A stretch of 64,000 nucleotides of DNA from contig NZ_BOMZ01000003.1 of NCBI RefSeq assembly GCF_016862455.1, positions 1-64,000 of the forward strand, given 5' to 3'. The translations under genes and the position numbers were made by a program. The stretch comes from Actinoplanes utahensis (lineage in GTDB: Bacteria > Actinomycetota > Actinomycetes > Mycobacteriales > Micromonosporaceae). The notes beneath the pieces were generated by a model. The model was not told the origin of the DNA, searched no databases, and worked only from the letters and a program-made list of their open reading frames with translations. Shown here one piece after another: positions 16,356 to 26,600 of the stretch (positions are counted from its first letter, which is position 1; each line of letters starts with the position of its first letter).

Positions 16356-16396
16356 CGTGTGGACTTCGGACGGCACACGCACCCGAAGTCGACACG
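16356..16396. promoter_or_regulatory. Large inverted repeat upstream of lcp
   Basis: The arm CGTGTGGACTTCGG (16356-16369) is repeated inverted at 16383-16396 with one mismatch, around a 13-bp spacer. It ends 35 bp before the lcp start, just before the ribosome binding site. It may be a regulator site with two half sites or an mRNA leader hairpin. Confidence 0.5.
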
Positions 16397-16431
16397 CTCA
16401 TCACGGGCCTTCACGGCACAGGAGGCGAAGC

Positions 16432-17646
16432 GTGGAACCACTGAGCAGGCGGAACATCTTGAAAGCCGGCACCATCGGCGCTCTCGGCGCGGCGGTTCCG
16501 GCACGAACGTGGACCTGGTCGCCCCAGGGGTCGGTGGCGGGGCAGGGCGTGGGCGCGGATCCCCGGTGGGTGTGGGATCCGGAGGCCGACGCGCTGGTCG
16601 CCGACCTCATCGAGCGCGGCGACGTCCCGCAGGTCAACGCGTTGCTGCGGACCTGGAAGAAGAACGGGCAGGCGCTGCCCGACGGCCTGCCGGCCGACCT
16701 GCGCGACTTCATGGAGTACGCCCGGCGTCTCCCGTCCTGGGCCGACCAGGAGCAACTCGCCACCGCGGTGCGGTTCAACGAGAAGCGCGGGCTCTACCTC
16801 GGCGTCCTCTACGGGCTCGCCAGCGGCATGATGAGCACCGTCATCCCGAAGGAGGCGCTCGCCGTCTACTACTCCCAGGGTGGTGCGGACATGAAGGACC
16901 GCATCTCCAAGACCGCCAAGCTGGGGTACGACATCGGCAGCGTCAACGCCTACCAGCCGGACGGCGAGATGATCGTGACGGCGGTGAAGACCCGTCTCGT
17001 CCACGCGGCGGTGCGGCATCTGCTGCCCCAGTCGCCGCACTGGACGCCGGTCGCCGAGGAGGACATCCCGATCAGCCAGGCCGACATCATGGTCACCTGG
17101 CACAGTCTGCCGACCACCGTCATGCGCAAGCTCACCGACTGGAAGGTGCCGATCCCGGCGGACGAGTCGCAGGCGTTCCTGCACTCGTGGCAGGTCGGCG
17201 CGCACCTGCTCGGCGTGAAGGACGAGTACATCCCGAACTCGTGGGCGCAGGCGAACTCCCAGGCCGAGCAGGTCCTCGACCCGGTCCTGCGGGCCACTCC
17301 GGAGGGCGTCAAGCTGGCCGACATCCTGCTGCACCTGGGTGCGGCGATCGACGCGGGGATCCTCACCAAGCCGATTCTCGGGGCGTTCACCCGGTTCATG
17401 CTCGGGGACGAGATCGCCGGCTGGCTGCGGATCCCGCGCGAGCCGGTGTGGGACCCGCTGCTGCGGACGGCGTGGGGACCCTTCGTGGCCGTACGCGAAG
17501 GATTGTTGCCCTTCCCGCTGGCGCCGAAGGCGTATTGGCTGTTCGACGAGTTCCTGCGCAAGTTCGCGCTGCTGTACCTCTCGCAGGCCCGGCCGATCAG
17601 TATCGAGATCCCGGTCACGAACCGCCCGGAGACCAGTCATGGCTGA
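16432..17646 (+). CDS. lcp: Latex clearing protein (rubber oxygenase), first copy
   Basis: A 404-residue haem-b dioxygenase that endo-cleaves poly(cis-1,4-isoprene) to oligo-isoprenoids with aldehyde and ketone ends. It has a Tat signal with SRRNILKAGT at residues 5-14. The DUF2236 core conserves the functional residues of Streptomyces Lcp: Glu141, Arg157, Lys160-Thr161 (RISKT), Arg188 and the proximal haem ligand His191 (RLVHAAVRH). The Lys-His distance of 31 residues equals that in the characterised enzyme. The GTG start has GGAGG 6 nt upstream. The gene overlaps the second copy by 8 nt. It acts outside the cell. Confidence 0.9.
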   Translation: MEPLSRRNILKAGTIGALGAAVPARTWTWSPQGSVAGQGVGADPRWVWDPEADALVADLIERGDVPQVNALLRTWKKNGQALPDGLPADLRDFMEYARRLPSWADQEQLATAVRFNEKRGLYLGVLYGLASGMMSTVIPKEALAVYYSQGGADMKDRISKTAKLGYDIGSVNAYQPDGEMIVTAVKTRLVHAAVRHLLPQSPHWTPVAEEDIPISQADIMVTWHSLPTTVMRKLTDWKVPIPADESQAFLHSWQVGAHLLGVKDEYIPNSWAQANSQAEQVLDPVLRATPEGVKLADILLHLGAAIDAGILTKPILGAFTRFMLGDEIAGWLRIPREPVWDPLLRTAWGPFVAVREGLLPFPLAPKAYWLFDEFLRKFALLYLSQARPISIEIPVTNRPETSHG

Positions 17647-18811
17647 GCTGAGCAGGCGCAAGATGCTGATGACCGGCGGGGCCGCCCTCGGGACGCTCGG
17701 CGCGCTGGGGATCAGCGCCCCGGCGCAGGCCCGGGCGGCGCAGCCGTGGAGCACCCAGTGGGACGACGAGGCCGACCCGGTGTCGGCGGAACTGCTGGAC
17801 ACCGGGGCGGTGCCGGCGGTCAACAAGCTGCTGTGGAACTGGACCCGCAACGACCAGCCGCTGCCCGCCGGGCTGCCCGGCTACCTGCACGACTTCATCG
17901 AGAAGGCCCGGCGGCTGCCGTCCTGGGCGGACACCGCCAAGCTGGAACGGGCCGCGCAGTTCAACAAGTCCCGCGGGCTGTACCTGAACCTGCTCAACGG
18001 GGTCGGCGGCGGCATGTTGAGCACCGCGATCCCGAAGGAGGCGTGGTCGGTCTACTACTCCAAGGGCGGCGCCGACATGGAGGACCGGGTCGCCAAGACC
18101 AGCCTCCTCGGGTTCTCGGTGGGGTCGCTGAACGCGTACCGGCCGGACGGCGACTGTGTCGTGCAGGCGGTGAAGACCCGCCTCGTGCACGCCGCGGTGC
18201 GGCACCTGCTGAAGCAGTCGCCGCACTGGCGGTGGGGTGTGCCGATCAGCCAGGAGGACATCCTGGTCACCTGGCACACGCTGCCCACGTACGCGATGCG
18301 CAAGCTCCGCGAGTGGAACGTGCCGATCACCGCCGCCGACTCGCAGGCCTACCTGCACGTGTGGCAGGTGACCGCGCACCTGCTCGGGGTTCGCGACGAG
18401 TACATCCCGGCGACCTGGGCGGCCGCGAACACCCAGTCCGATCAGGTGCTGCCGCCGAACATGGGGCCGACCCGGGAGGGTGTCGAGCTCACCGACATCC
18501 TGCTGAGCCAGCTCGCCGAGCAGACCAGCCCGCTCAGCGTCAGCCGGCCGCTGTGCAACGCCCTGGCCCGCTACCTGGTCGGTGACCAGGTCGCCGACTG
18601 GGACGGCATCAGACGGGAGCCGATCTGGGAGCCGCTGGTCGCGGTGGCGTGGCCGGCCCTGGTGAGGTTCCGGGAGAAGCTGATCCCGCTGCCGCTGGTG
18701 CCGGAGACCGCGTGGCTGCTGGACGAGGCCGTCCGGCAGTACATCCTCCTGTTCCTGACGAAGGCCCGGGAGACGAAGATCGAGATCCCGACGACGAACC
18801 GGCCGGAGTGA
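17639..18811 (+). CDS. lcp: Latex clearing protein (rubber oxygenase), second copy
   Basis: A 390-residue paralogue of the preceding protein with the same order of motifs: Tat signal SRRKMLMTGG, Glu134, Arg150, Lys153-Thr154 (RVAKT), Arg181 and haem ligand His184 (RLVHAAVRH). It starts at an ATG inside the 3' end of the first copy (8-nt overlap), so the two are made from one mRNA by coupled translation. The N-terminal spacer is shorter and the copies differ along their length, so this is not a recent duplication. Slightly different product length or chain preference is possible. Confidence 0.9.
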   Translation: MAELSRRKMLMTGGAALGTLGALGISAPAQARAAQPWSTQWDDEADPVSAELLDTGAVPAVNKLLWNWTRNDQPLPAGLPGYLHDFIEKARRLPSWADTAKLERAAQFNKSRGLYLNLLNGVGGGMLSTAIPKEAWSVYYSKGGADMEDRVAKTSLLGFSVGSLNAYRPDGDCVVQAVKTRLVHAAVRHLLKQSPHWRWGVPISQEDILVTWHTLPTYAMRKLREWNVPITAADSQAYLHVWQVTAHLLGVRDEYIPATWAAANTQSDQVLPPNMGPTREGVELTDILLSQLAEQTSPLSVSRPLCNALARYLVGDQVADWDGIRREPIWEPLVAVAWPALVRFREKLIPLPLVPETAWLLDEAVRQYILLFLTKARETKIEIPTTNRPE

Positions 18812-21042
18812 TGGCGACATCCCGGCGGGCGTTCCTGGGTTACGTGCTGGCGGCCCCCGTCCTGGTGGCCGCCGCCACCCCCACCGGCGCGGAGGCCGCC
18901 GCCGACCTGCTCGACCTCAACGACATCATGACGGCGGCGGCCCTGCCCACATCCGGGTTGATCTCGGTCGAGATCAACCCGGACGGTACGGTGTCGTTCG
19001 CGCTGCCCCGGGCCGAGGTCGGGCAGGGCATCACCACCTCGTCGGCCATGCTGATCGCCGAGGAACTGTCGGTGCCGGTGGACCGGGTGCGGGTGACCCT
19101 CGCCGACGCCCGCCCGGAGCTGCTGTTCAACCAGCTGACCGGCGCCTCGAACACCACCATCGCCACGTTCACCCCGATCCGGGTCGCCGCCGCCGTGGCC
19201 CGGATCCGGCTGCTGGCCGCCGCCGCGGAGAAGCTCGGCACCACCGACCTGCGGCTGCGCGACGGCATGGTCCTCGACCGGGACGGCGGCCGCCGGATCG
19301 GCATCGGTGAGCTGGCCACGGCAGCGGCCAGCCCGAGGACCCTGGCGGTGGGTGTGGAGCTCGCCCCGCGGGAGAGTTTCACCGTCATCGGCAGGCCGCA
19401 CAACCGGATCGACGGGCCGGCCGCGGTCACCGGGCGCAAGAAGTTCGCGATGGACCTGGACGTACCCGGCGCCAAGCCGACGATGGTGTGCCGGGCGCCG
19501 ACCATCAACGGCAGACCCGGCCCGGTGGGGAACCTCGCCGAGGTCCTCGCCATGCCCGGCGTCACCGACGTGGTGCCGATCTCCACCGGGGTGGCGGTCC
19601 GGGCGGACACCTTCGGGCAGTGCATCGACGCGGTACGGGCGCTGAAGGTCACCTGGCGGCCCGGCCCGGTCGACGGCAAGAGCGACGAGACGGTGCTCAA
19701 GGAGCTGGCCGCCGCCGAACTGCCGCTCGGGCCGCGGCCGCTCACGCCCGTGGTGGAAGGCAGGTTCACCTTCCACTTCCGCAGCAACAGCGCCCTGGAG
19801 ACCAACTGCGCGATCGCGGACGTACAGCCCGGCAGCGCCGAGATCTGGTCGGCGCTGAAGTCGCCGATCGTGGCCAAGCAGACCATCGCCGCCCGCCTCG
19901 GGCTGCCGTCGTCGAAGGTGACCGTGCACGTCACCGAGGGCGGCGGGTCGTTCGGCCGGAAACTGTTCTTCGACGCCGCTCTGGAGGCCGCCGAGGTGTC
20001 CCAGCGGATCGGCAAGCCGGTCAAGCTGATGTGGCACCGGGCCGACGACTCCCGGCAGGGGCGCACCCATCCGATGGCCACGTCCCGGGTGCGGATCGCC
20101 TACGCCGGGAACACGGTGCTCGGTTTCGAGCAGCGGCACACCAGCGTCACCACCGATCTCGGGCACGGGCTGGGTGAGCTGCTCACCGCGATGGCCGCGA
20201 AACTGCCCATCGGGGACGCCGCGTTCGCGCAGACGTTCTTCCAGTTCAGCCACACGTCGCCGTACCGGTTCGGGGTGCACAGCCGGCTGCTGAGCGAGAC
20301 CGGGAAAGGGTTCAACACCGGCAGCATGCGCAACGTCTACTCCCCCGACACCACGTGCGCGCGGGAGCTGATGATCGACCAGCTGGCGGCGCGGATGGGG
20401 AGGGAGCCGTACCGGTTCCGGCGCGAGTTCCTGCGTGACGAGCGCTCGAGGGCCGTACTGGAGAAGGTCGCCGGGGAGGGCGGATGGGGACGCGCGATGC
20501 CCGCCGGAACCGCGCAGGGCATCGCGTTCCACTCCGAGTACAAGGCGGTCAGCGCCTGCCTCGTCGAGATCGACTGCCGGCCGGAGACCGTCGGCCGGCC
20601 GATCCGGGACGGGGTCGGCGGGCCGCGCGTCACCAAGGTGGTCTTCGTCGTGGACGTCGGGCTCGCCGTCAACCCGCGCGGCCTGGAGGCGCAGATGATG
20701 GGCTGCGTCATGGACGGCATCGCTCTGGCCCTGACCTCCAGCCTGCACCTGCGCGACGGGCATTTCCTGGAGGCGAGCTGGGACGACTACTTCTACACCC
20801 GGCAGTGGAACACCCCGCCGGACCTGCGGATCATCGTGATGCCCGGCGACTCCGACCAGCCCGGCGGCGCCGGGGAGCTCGGAGTGTCGGCGGCGATGGC
20901 TGCGGTGGCCTGCGCCTACGCCCGGGCGACCGGCACGATGCCGACGGTCTTCCCGATCAACCACGGCACTCTGTCGTTCACCCCGAAACCGACGATCCCC
21001 CCGATTCCCGCCTCCCCGACCGACGGAGCCGACCGTGCCTGA
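18811..21042 (+). CDS. oxiB: Aldehyde oxidoreductase, molybdenum-binding subunit OxiB
   Basis: A 743-residue xanthine oxidase-family large subunit carrying the molybdenum cofactor. A Tat signal (SRRAFLGYVL, residues 4-13) shows it is exported folded. Domains: an N-terminal barrel (about 45-200), then the two molybdopterin domains with GGGSFGRK, GSMRNVYSP and the catalytic Glu689 in GGAGELGVS. Its ATG overlaps the second lcp stop by one base, and its end overlaps oxiA by 8 nt. In Streptomyces sp. K30 oxiAB lies next to lcp and oxidises the aldehydes released from rubber. The same order here supports that role. No FAD-binding subunit gene is present. Confidence 0.9.
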   Translation: MATSRRAFLGYVLAAPVLVAAATPTGAEAAADLLDLNDIMTAAALPTSGLISVEINPDGTVSFALPRAEVGQGITTSSAMLIAEELSVPVDRVRVTLADARPELLFNQLTGASNTTIATFTPIRVAAAVARIRLLAAAAEKLGTTDLRLRDGMVLDRDGGRRIGIGELATAAASPRTLAVGVELAPRESFTVIGRPHNRIDGPAAVTGRKKFAMDLDVPGAKPTMVCRAPTINGRPGPVGNLAEVLAMPGVTDVVPISTGVAVRADTFGQCIDAVRALKVTWRPGPVDGKSDETVLKELAAAELPLGPRPLTPVVEGRFTFHFRSNSALETNCAIADVQPGSAEIWSALKSPIVAKQTIAARLGLPSSKVTVHVTEGGGSFGRKLFFDAALEAAEVSQRIGKPVKLMWHRADDSRQGRTHPMATSRVRIAYAGNTVLGFEQRHTSVTTDLGHGLGELLTAMAAKLPIGDAAFAQTFFQFSHTSPYRFGVHSRLLSETGKGFNTGSMRNVYSPDTTCARELMIDQLAARMGREPYRFRREFLRDERSRAVLEKVAGEGGWGRAMPAGTAQGIAFHSEYKAVSACLVEIDCRPETVGRPIRDGVGGPRVTKVVFVVDVGLAVNPRGLEAQMMGCVMDGIALALTSSLHLRDGHFLEASWDDYFYTRQWNTPPDLRIIVMPGDSDQPGGAGELGVSAAMAAVACAYARATGTMPTVFPINHGTLSFTPKPTIPPIPASPTDGADRA

Positions 21043-21511
21043 GCACACCTTCCGGGTCAACGGTGAACAGGTCACCGTCACCATCGCCGCCGAGGTGCGG
21101 CTGCTGTGGGTGCTGCGCGACATCCTCGGCATCACCGGGCCGAAGTACGGCTGCGGCATCAGCGTCTGCAAAGCCTGCACCAGCCACCTCAACGGGCGGG
21201 CCGTCACCCCGTGCACCGTTCCGGTCGGGGATCTGCAGCCGTCCGACGAGGTCGTCACCATCGAGGGTCTGCCCGCGACGGTCGGCCGCGACCTGCATCC
21301 GATGCAGCAGGCGTGGCTCGATCATGACGTGGCACAGTGCGGGTACTGCCAGCCGGGGCAGATCATGGCCGCGGTGGCGCTGGTCCGCGAGGCCGCCGCC
21401 GAGGGCCGGGAGATCACCGACGCCGACCTGGACGGGCTGCGCAACATCTGCCGGTGCGGCACGTACTCACGGATCCGCGAGGCGATCCGGGCGGCCGCCG
21501 ACCGGATGTGA
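21035..21511 (+). CDS. oxiA: Aldehyde oxidoreductase, [2Fe-2S] subunit OxiA
   Basis: A 158-residue small subunit with two iron-sulfur clusters. The plant-type cluster uses Cys40, 45, 48 and 60 (KYGCGISVCKACTSHLNG...PC), and the alpha-helical cluster uses Cys102, 105, 139 and 141 (QCGYCQPGQIM...ICRCGTY). It passes electrons from the OxiB molybdenum site to an outside acceptor. It has no signal peptide of its own, so it would be carried out with Tat-exported OxiB. The GTG start lies inside the oxiB 3' end. It is the last gene of the lcp-lcp-oxiB-oxiA operon. Confidence 0.9.
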   Translation: MPEHTFRVNGEQVTVTIAAEVRLLWVLRDILGITGPKYGCGISVCKACTSHLNGRAVTPCTVPVGDLQPSDEVVTIEGLPATVGRDLHPMQQAWLDHDVAQCGYCQPGQIMAAVALVREAAAEGREITDADLDGLRNICRCGTYSRIREAIRAAADRM

Positions 21512-21517
21512 GGGGTC

Positions 21518-21865
21518 TCAGGCCGGGCCGAGGTTGAAGTCCTCGAGGAGGCCGGTGATGGTCAGGACCTGGTGGACGATCAGGTGTGCCCGCCCGATCT
21601 CCAGGTCACCGCCCTGTCGCCGGGCCTCCTCTTGGGAGATGACCAGCGCCCGGACGCCACCCGAGTCGATGAACCGCACCTCGCCCATGTCCAGACTGAC
21701 GCGGCGCGGGCCGTGGCAGCGCAGAACCTCGTCGACCACCCGGACCACCTCAACGCAGTTGGTCCTGTCGATCTCGCCGGCGAACGTGACGACGGCGGTG
21801 GAATCCGTGGGAAGCGTGATGTCGACGGAGAGCCCGGCGGAGCCGGTCGACAGTTCGGAGGGCAT
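21518..21865 (-). CDS. STAS-domain anti-anti-sigma factor
   Basis: A 115-residue single STAS domain: VVTFAGEIDRTNCVEVVRVV and RFIDSGGVRALV. The phospho-acceptor Ser68 is intact in Asp67-Ser68-Gly-Gly, in contrast to the STAS protein at 13236. It should bind an anti-sigma kinase when dephosphorylated and free a sigma factor. No partner gene is adjacent. It converges on oxiA with 6 bp between the stops. Confidence 0.8.
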   Translation of the reverse strand: MPSELSTGSAGLSVDITLPTDSTAVVTFAGEIDRTNCVEVVRVVDEVLRCHGPRRVSLDMGEVRFIDSGGVRALVISQEEARRQGGDLEIGRAHLIVHQVLTITGLLEDFNLGPA

Positions 21866-22094
21866 GGTCTCATCCCTGGACAGCGTGGGAGTCGTGCGGA
21901 GATCCTGCTGAGCGCCCGCGCCAGCGGACGATGCCGAGATGGAGACCCTGTGACGCGGAGACCGGCAACCCGACGTGGCGCCTGTCCCTGTGACGCTACC
22001 GCCGTTTCGCGGCCCGGGTGGCTTTCACGTGCCATCGAAAGTGTGAAACCGCGGTGGAACCGCGGTGATCCGGGGCGGCGGCACCCTTCGGCGC

Positions 22095-22841
22095 ATGACG
22101 AACGATTCCAGCGTGCCGGCCATCGAGGTCACGGGTCTGCGCAGGTCCTACGGCGGTCAGGTGGTGCTCGACGGCATCGGCCTGCGAGTGCCGGAGGGCA
22201 CCGTGTTCTCGCTGCTCGGCCCGAACGGCGCCGGCAAGACGACGATGGTGCAGATCCTGTCCACCCTGATCCGGGCCGACGGCGGTGTCGCCCGGATCTG
22301 CGGTCACGACGTGCGCCGCGAACCGGACCGGGTACGTGCGGCGATCGGGGTGACCGGGCAGTTCTCGGCCGTCGACAGCTATCTCACCGGCGAGGAGAAC
22401 CTGCTGCTCATGGGCCGCCTCCACCATCTCGGACGGGCTGCGGCGCGGCGCCGGGCCGCCGACCTGCTGAAGCGGTTCGATCTCGTCGAGGCGGCCGGCA
22501 AGGGCGCCGCGGCGTACTCCGGGGGCATGCGGCGGCGGCTCGACCTGGCCATGGGGCTGATGGGCGATCCGCGGGTGGTGTTCCTCGACGAGCCGACCAC
22601 CGGGCTCGACCCGCGCAGCCGCCGCGACATGTGGGACATCGTCCGGGGCCTGGTCGGCCGCGGGGTGACCATCTTCCTGACCACCCAGTATCTGGAGGAG
22701 GCCGACCAGCTCGCCGACCGGGTCGCGCTGCTGCACCACGGCCGGATCGTCGCCGAGGGCACCCCGGCCGAACTCAAACAGCGGGTGCCGGGCGGAACCC
22801 TCGACGACGTGTTCCTCGCGCTGACCGAGGTGGAGGCGTGA
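22095..22841 (+). CDS. ABC exporter ATP-binding protein (DrrA-like)
   Basis: A 248-residue ABC ATPase: Walker A GPNGAGKT, Q loop in GVTGQFSAVDSYLTGEEN, signature YSGGMRRRLD, Walker B VVFLDEPTTGLD and the H loop region FLTTQYLEEAD. The DrrA-type C-terminal tail ends in PGGTLDDVFLALT. It powers drug or lipid export with the permease encoded next. I chose the ATG at 22095; the in-frame start at 22065 has weak coding character. Upstream lie two ACCGCGGT palindromes (22048-22055 and 22059-22066), possibly regulator sites. Confidence 0.9.
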   Translation: MTNDSSVPAIEVTGLRRSYGGQVVLDGIGLRVPEGTVFSLLGPNGAGKTTMVQILSTLIRADGGVARICGHDVRREPDRVRAAIGVTGQFSAVDSYLTGEENLLLMGRLHHLGRAAARRRAADLLKRFDLVEAAGKGAAAYSGGMRRRLDLAMGLMGDPRVVFLDEPTTGLDPRSRRDMWDIVRGLVGRGVTIFLTTQYLEEADQLADRVALLHHGRIVAEGTPAELKQRVPGGTLDDVFLALTEVEA

Positions 22842-23623
22842 TGACCCTCGTGGTGCGGGACTCCGTCACCATGCTCGGCCGGCAGCTGCGGCACATGCGC
22901 CGTGACCTGTCCACGTCGCTGATCCTGCTGGCGGTGCCGATCATCTTCCTGCTGCTCTTCGTCTACGTGCTCGGCGGCACCCTCGGTGACGGTCTCGACG
23001 ACGGTGACGGGGGCCGGGCCGCCTACGTCGACTACGTGGTTCCCGGCATTCTGCTGATCACCGTCGCGAGCGCGGTGCAGGGCACCGCGATCGGGGTGGC
23101 GATGGACATGACCGAAGGCATCGTCGCCCGGTTCCGGACCATGGCGATCGCCCGGTCGTCCGTACTCACCGGGCACGTGCTCGGCAGCCTGCTGATGATC
23201 CTCTTCCAGCTGACCGTGGTGCTCGCGGTGGCGCTCCTGATCGGGTTCCGACCGAACGCCACCGCGATCGAATGGCTCGCCGCCGGCGGGCTGCTCACGG
23301 CGACCGCGTTCGCGCTGATCTGGCTGGCCGTCGGGATGGGCCTGGCGGCGAAGACGGTGGCCGGGGCGAGCAACATGCCGATGCCGCTGACCCTGCTGCC
23401 GCTGTTCGGCAGCGGATTCGTGCCGACCGAGTCGATGCCCACCGCGTTGCGGCTGTTCGCCGAGCACCAGCCGTTCACACCGATCATGGAGACGCTGCGC
23501 GGCCTCTTGATGGGGACGGGGGTCGGGGTCAGCGGCTGGGTCGCGGGCGGTTGGTGCACGGCGATAACCCTTGCGGGGTACGCCTGGGCGAAGCGCAACT
23601 ACGACCGCGACCGTACGCGCTGA
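22841..23623 (+). CDS. ABC-2 type exporter permease (DrrB-like)
   Basis: A 260-residue membrane protein with about six helices (for example at 28-47, 68-88, 115-140, 150-172 and 238-252) and the ABC-2 signature region FGSGFVPTESMPTALRLFAEHQPFTP. It starts at an ATG overlapping the ATPase stop (TGATG), so a two-gene DrrAB-like exporter is made in balance. The substrate is unknown. No biosynthetic gene cluster is adjacent. Confidence 0.9.
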   Translation: MTLVVRDSVTMLGRQLRHMRRDLSTSLILLAVPIIFLLLFVYVLGGTLGDGLDDGDGGRAAYVDYVVPGILLITVASAVQGTAIGVAMDMTEGIVARFRTMAIARSSVLTGHVLGSLLMILFQLTVVLAVALLIGFRPNATAIEWLAAGGLLTATAFALIWLAVGMGLAAKTVAGASNMPMPLTLLPLFGSGFVPTESMPTALRLFAEHQPFTPIMETLRGLLMGTGVGVSGWVAGGWCTAITLAGYAWAKRNYDRDRTR

Positions 23624-23676
23624 CCGTCCCTGCACCACTCAGGGCACGCGCCGGCCCGCCCGGCGGCGCGCGCTGA

Positions 23677-26600
23677 TCAGTCCAGGAGTGCCAGCGCCGC
23701 CGCGCGGAGCCCGCCGGCGTCCAGGGTGGCGTAGGAGGAGACGGCTTCCTCGTACGCCGCCCGGTCCGCACGCTCGGCATCCGCTCGCGCCGCCGCTGCC
23801 GACATCGTCGGCTGGAAGTTCCGGAGGAACCGGAACCGCTCCGCCAGCGCGATCATCCGCACCCCGGCGCGGGGTGCGGCACCGCCGTCGTTCGCACCCG
23901 AAGTGGTGAGTCGCGTGGCGCCGACGGCCAGCAGGAGGGTTCCGCAGAGGGCCTGCTCGACCAGGTAGGGCGGCGGGTCGACGAGCGGGTGGGTGAGCAG
24001 CCGGGTGAGGCGGGCGGGCAGTGCGGCAGCGAGATCGGCGACCCGGTCGAGGCGGCCGTGGCGGGCGTGCGCGACCACCGTGACCGCCCGCGCCTCGATC
24101 ACCCACGGGTCCAGGATGTCGTCGCGGACCCGGTCGGCGACGCGGCGCCACAGCCGCAGACCGGCCTCGACCTCACCACGGGCCAGGTGCAGCTCGGCCC
24201 GGATCCCCAGCTCATAGCCGACCGACCAGGCGTCCGGCTCCTCGTCGAAGGTGATCCGCGCGAGAGCGTCGAGCCACCGTTCGGCCTCGACCGTGTCGCC
24301 GGTCTGCAGGTTGGCCAGGATCAGCCAGGCCCGGATGCCGGCCGCGGTCTTGCGGGCCCCGAGCCGGTCGGTGATCGGTATCGCCGCGAGCAGATGCGCC
24401 CGAGCCTCCGCGCCCTGCTCCCGCTGCAGACACAACTCGGCGATGCGGCAGTGCCCGACCGCCAGCAGCCAGGGCACCTTCAGGCCGGTGAAACGGCCGA
24501 GCGCGCGCCGGGCCGCCGTCAGCGCCGCGTCGAGGTCCCCGGCGCCCTCCCAGTGGTAGGCCGCGAGAATGCCGGCGGCACCGGCCGGCAGCGGGTCCGG
24601 GCCGGCGCACAGCCGCTCCAGCTCGACCGGATCCCCCAGCGCGCCCATCACCCGGCCGACCACCCCGACCACCGAATCCACCGGCGCCGGGCCGAGCCTG
24701 CGCAGCGCGACGACTGCCCGGACCGGCCGCGGCCCGTCCGAACCGAACGCCGACGCCAGCGACACGACCAGCGCGCCCCGGGTGATCTCGGCGAAGCCCG
24801 GTTCCGGCCGGAAGTGCGACAACGGCCAGGACACCTGTCGTACCAGGCCCGCGAGCCGCGCGTAGTCCGAGTCGATCAGCCAGAGCCCGCCGAGCACCGC
24901 GGTCACCGCCGCGATCGTCGCCCGGTCGTCCCGCCCGACGGCCAGCCGCAGCGCGTGCAGCAGGTTCTCCTGCTCCGCCTGGACCGCGGCCGCCGCCTGG
25001 TACGGCTCCGGGCCGAACATCGTCGCGTGGTGCTCCAGCCCGAACGCCCGCACCCAGACGAGGAACGCGGCCGTCGCCTCCTCGGTCTGCCCCGACTCCG
25101 CCAGCCGCGCCGCGCTGAACTCCCGAACCGTCTCCAGCATCCGCAACCGGCTCCCGGACGGCGTGTCGAAGACCTTCAGCAGCGAGTGGTCCACCAGCCG
25201 TTCCAGCACCAGCAGCGGCTCCACCCGGTCCGCCCATCCGGCAGCGGAACCGTCCAGGGCCGGCGGGCCCGTGCCGAGGATCCAGCCGGCGGCGGCCACG
25301 GTGAACCCGTCCGGGAACACCGACAGGGCGCGCATCGCCGCCTGCCCCGCCGGGTCCAGGAGATTCCAGCTCCAGTCGACGACCGCGTGCAGCGTGTGGT
25401 GGCGGGCGGGCGCGTCCCGGGCGCCGCCGCGCAACAGCCCGAACCGGTCGTTCAGCCGCCGGGCCAGCTCGGGCACCGACATGATCCGCACCCGGGCGGC
25501 GGCCAGCTCGATCGCGAGTGGTAGCCCGTCCAGGTGGCGGCACAGCTCAGCGACGGCCGCCGGGGGCAGGTCGGCGCCGGGGCGGGCGGCCCGGGCCCGC
25601 TGGGCGAACAGCTCGGCGCTGGTCGCCGGGCTCAGCTCCGGCAGGTGGTGCACCACCTCCGACGACAACCCCAGCGGGGTCCGGCTGGTGATCAGGATCC
25701 GCGGCTCACCCGTCATCGCGACCAGATTCGCGACGAGTTCGGCGACGGCCTCGACGACATGCTCGCAGTTGTCCAGGACGAGGAGATGCGGCCCCTTCGC
25801 CAGGACCGCCGCGGCGCCAGCGAGCGGGGTGAGGTGCCCGCGCGGCGAGTCGCCGGCGCCGAGGGCGGCGGCGACCTCCGCGCTCACCTCGGCGGCGGCG
25901 CTGATGCCGGCGAGGGCGACGAACGTGACGGCGGGTGTCTCGGCGCGGCGGGCGACGGTGTGGGCGAGACGGGTCTTGCCGAGGCCGCCGGGGCCGACGA
26001 CGGAGACGACGCGGGAGGTGCGCAGCAGGGACTCGACGGTGGCGAGGTCGGCGTCCCGGCCGAGCAGCGGGTTGGGTTCGTGCACGACGCCGTGGCGGAT
26101 GGTGGGGACGGCGCCCTGGAGCAGGCGGCGGTGTTCCTCCTGCAGAGCGGGGCCGGGGTCGGCGCCGAGGTCGTCGCGCAGCGCCCGGCGATGGGCGTCG
26201 TAGCGGGCGAGCGCCGCGGCGGGCCCGGCGGTGGCCGCCTCGCAGCGGAGCAGTTCGAGCAGCAGTTCCTCGTCGCGGGGCAGGCCGTCGGCCAGGGCGG
26301 TGAGCGGTTCCACGGCCTCGGCGGCCCGGCCGAGGCGGGCCAGGGCGAGTGCGCGTAGCCGTACCAGATCACGGTGGGTGGCCTGGCGCTCGGCCCGCAG
26401 CACGGCGAGCGGATCACCGGAACCGTCGCCGGCCCGGGGTTTCTGATCCGGCCAGAAGGCCAGGCCGGCGTCGGCGTGCGCCAGCGCGGCGGCGTGATCC
26501 CCGGCGCGGGCGCACCGGGCCGCGGCCGCCGCCCGGACCAGGACGGCCGCGCTGTCCACCCGGTCCTCGGTGAGGGTCAGCCGATAGCCCGTGGGGGTAC

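Noticed and set aside
18571-21261. Minus-strand open frame of about 900 codons opposite oxiB
   Set aside because: A shadow of oxiB and oxiA, with no domain signal and no ribosome binding site.
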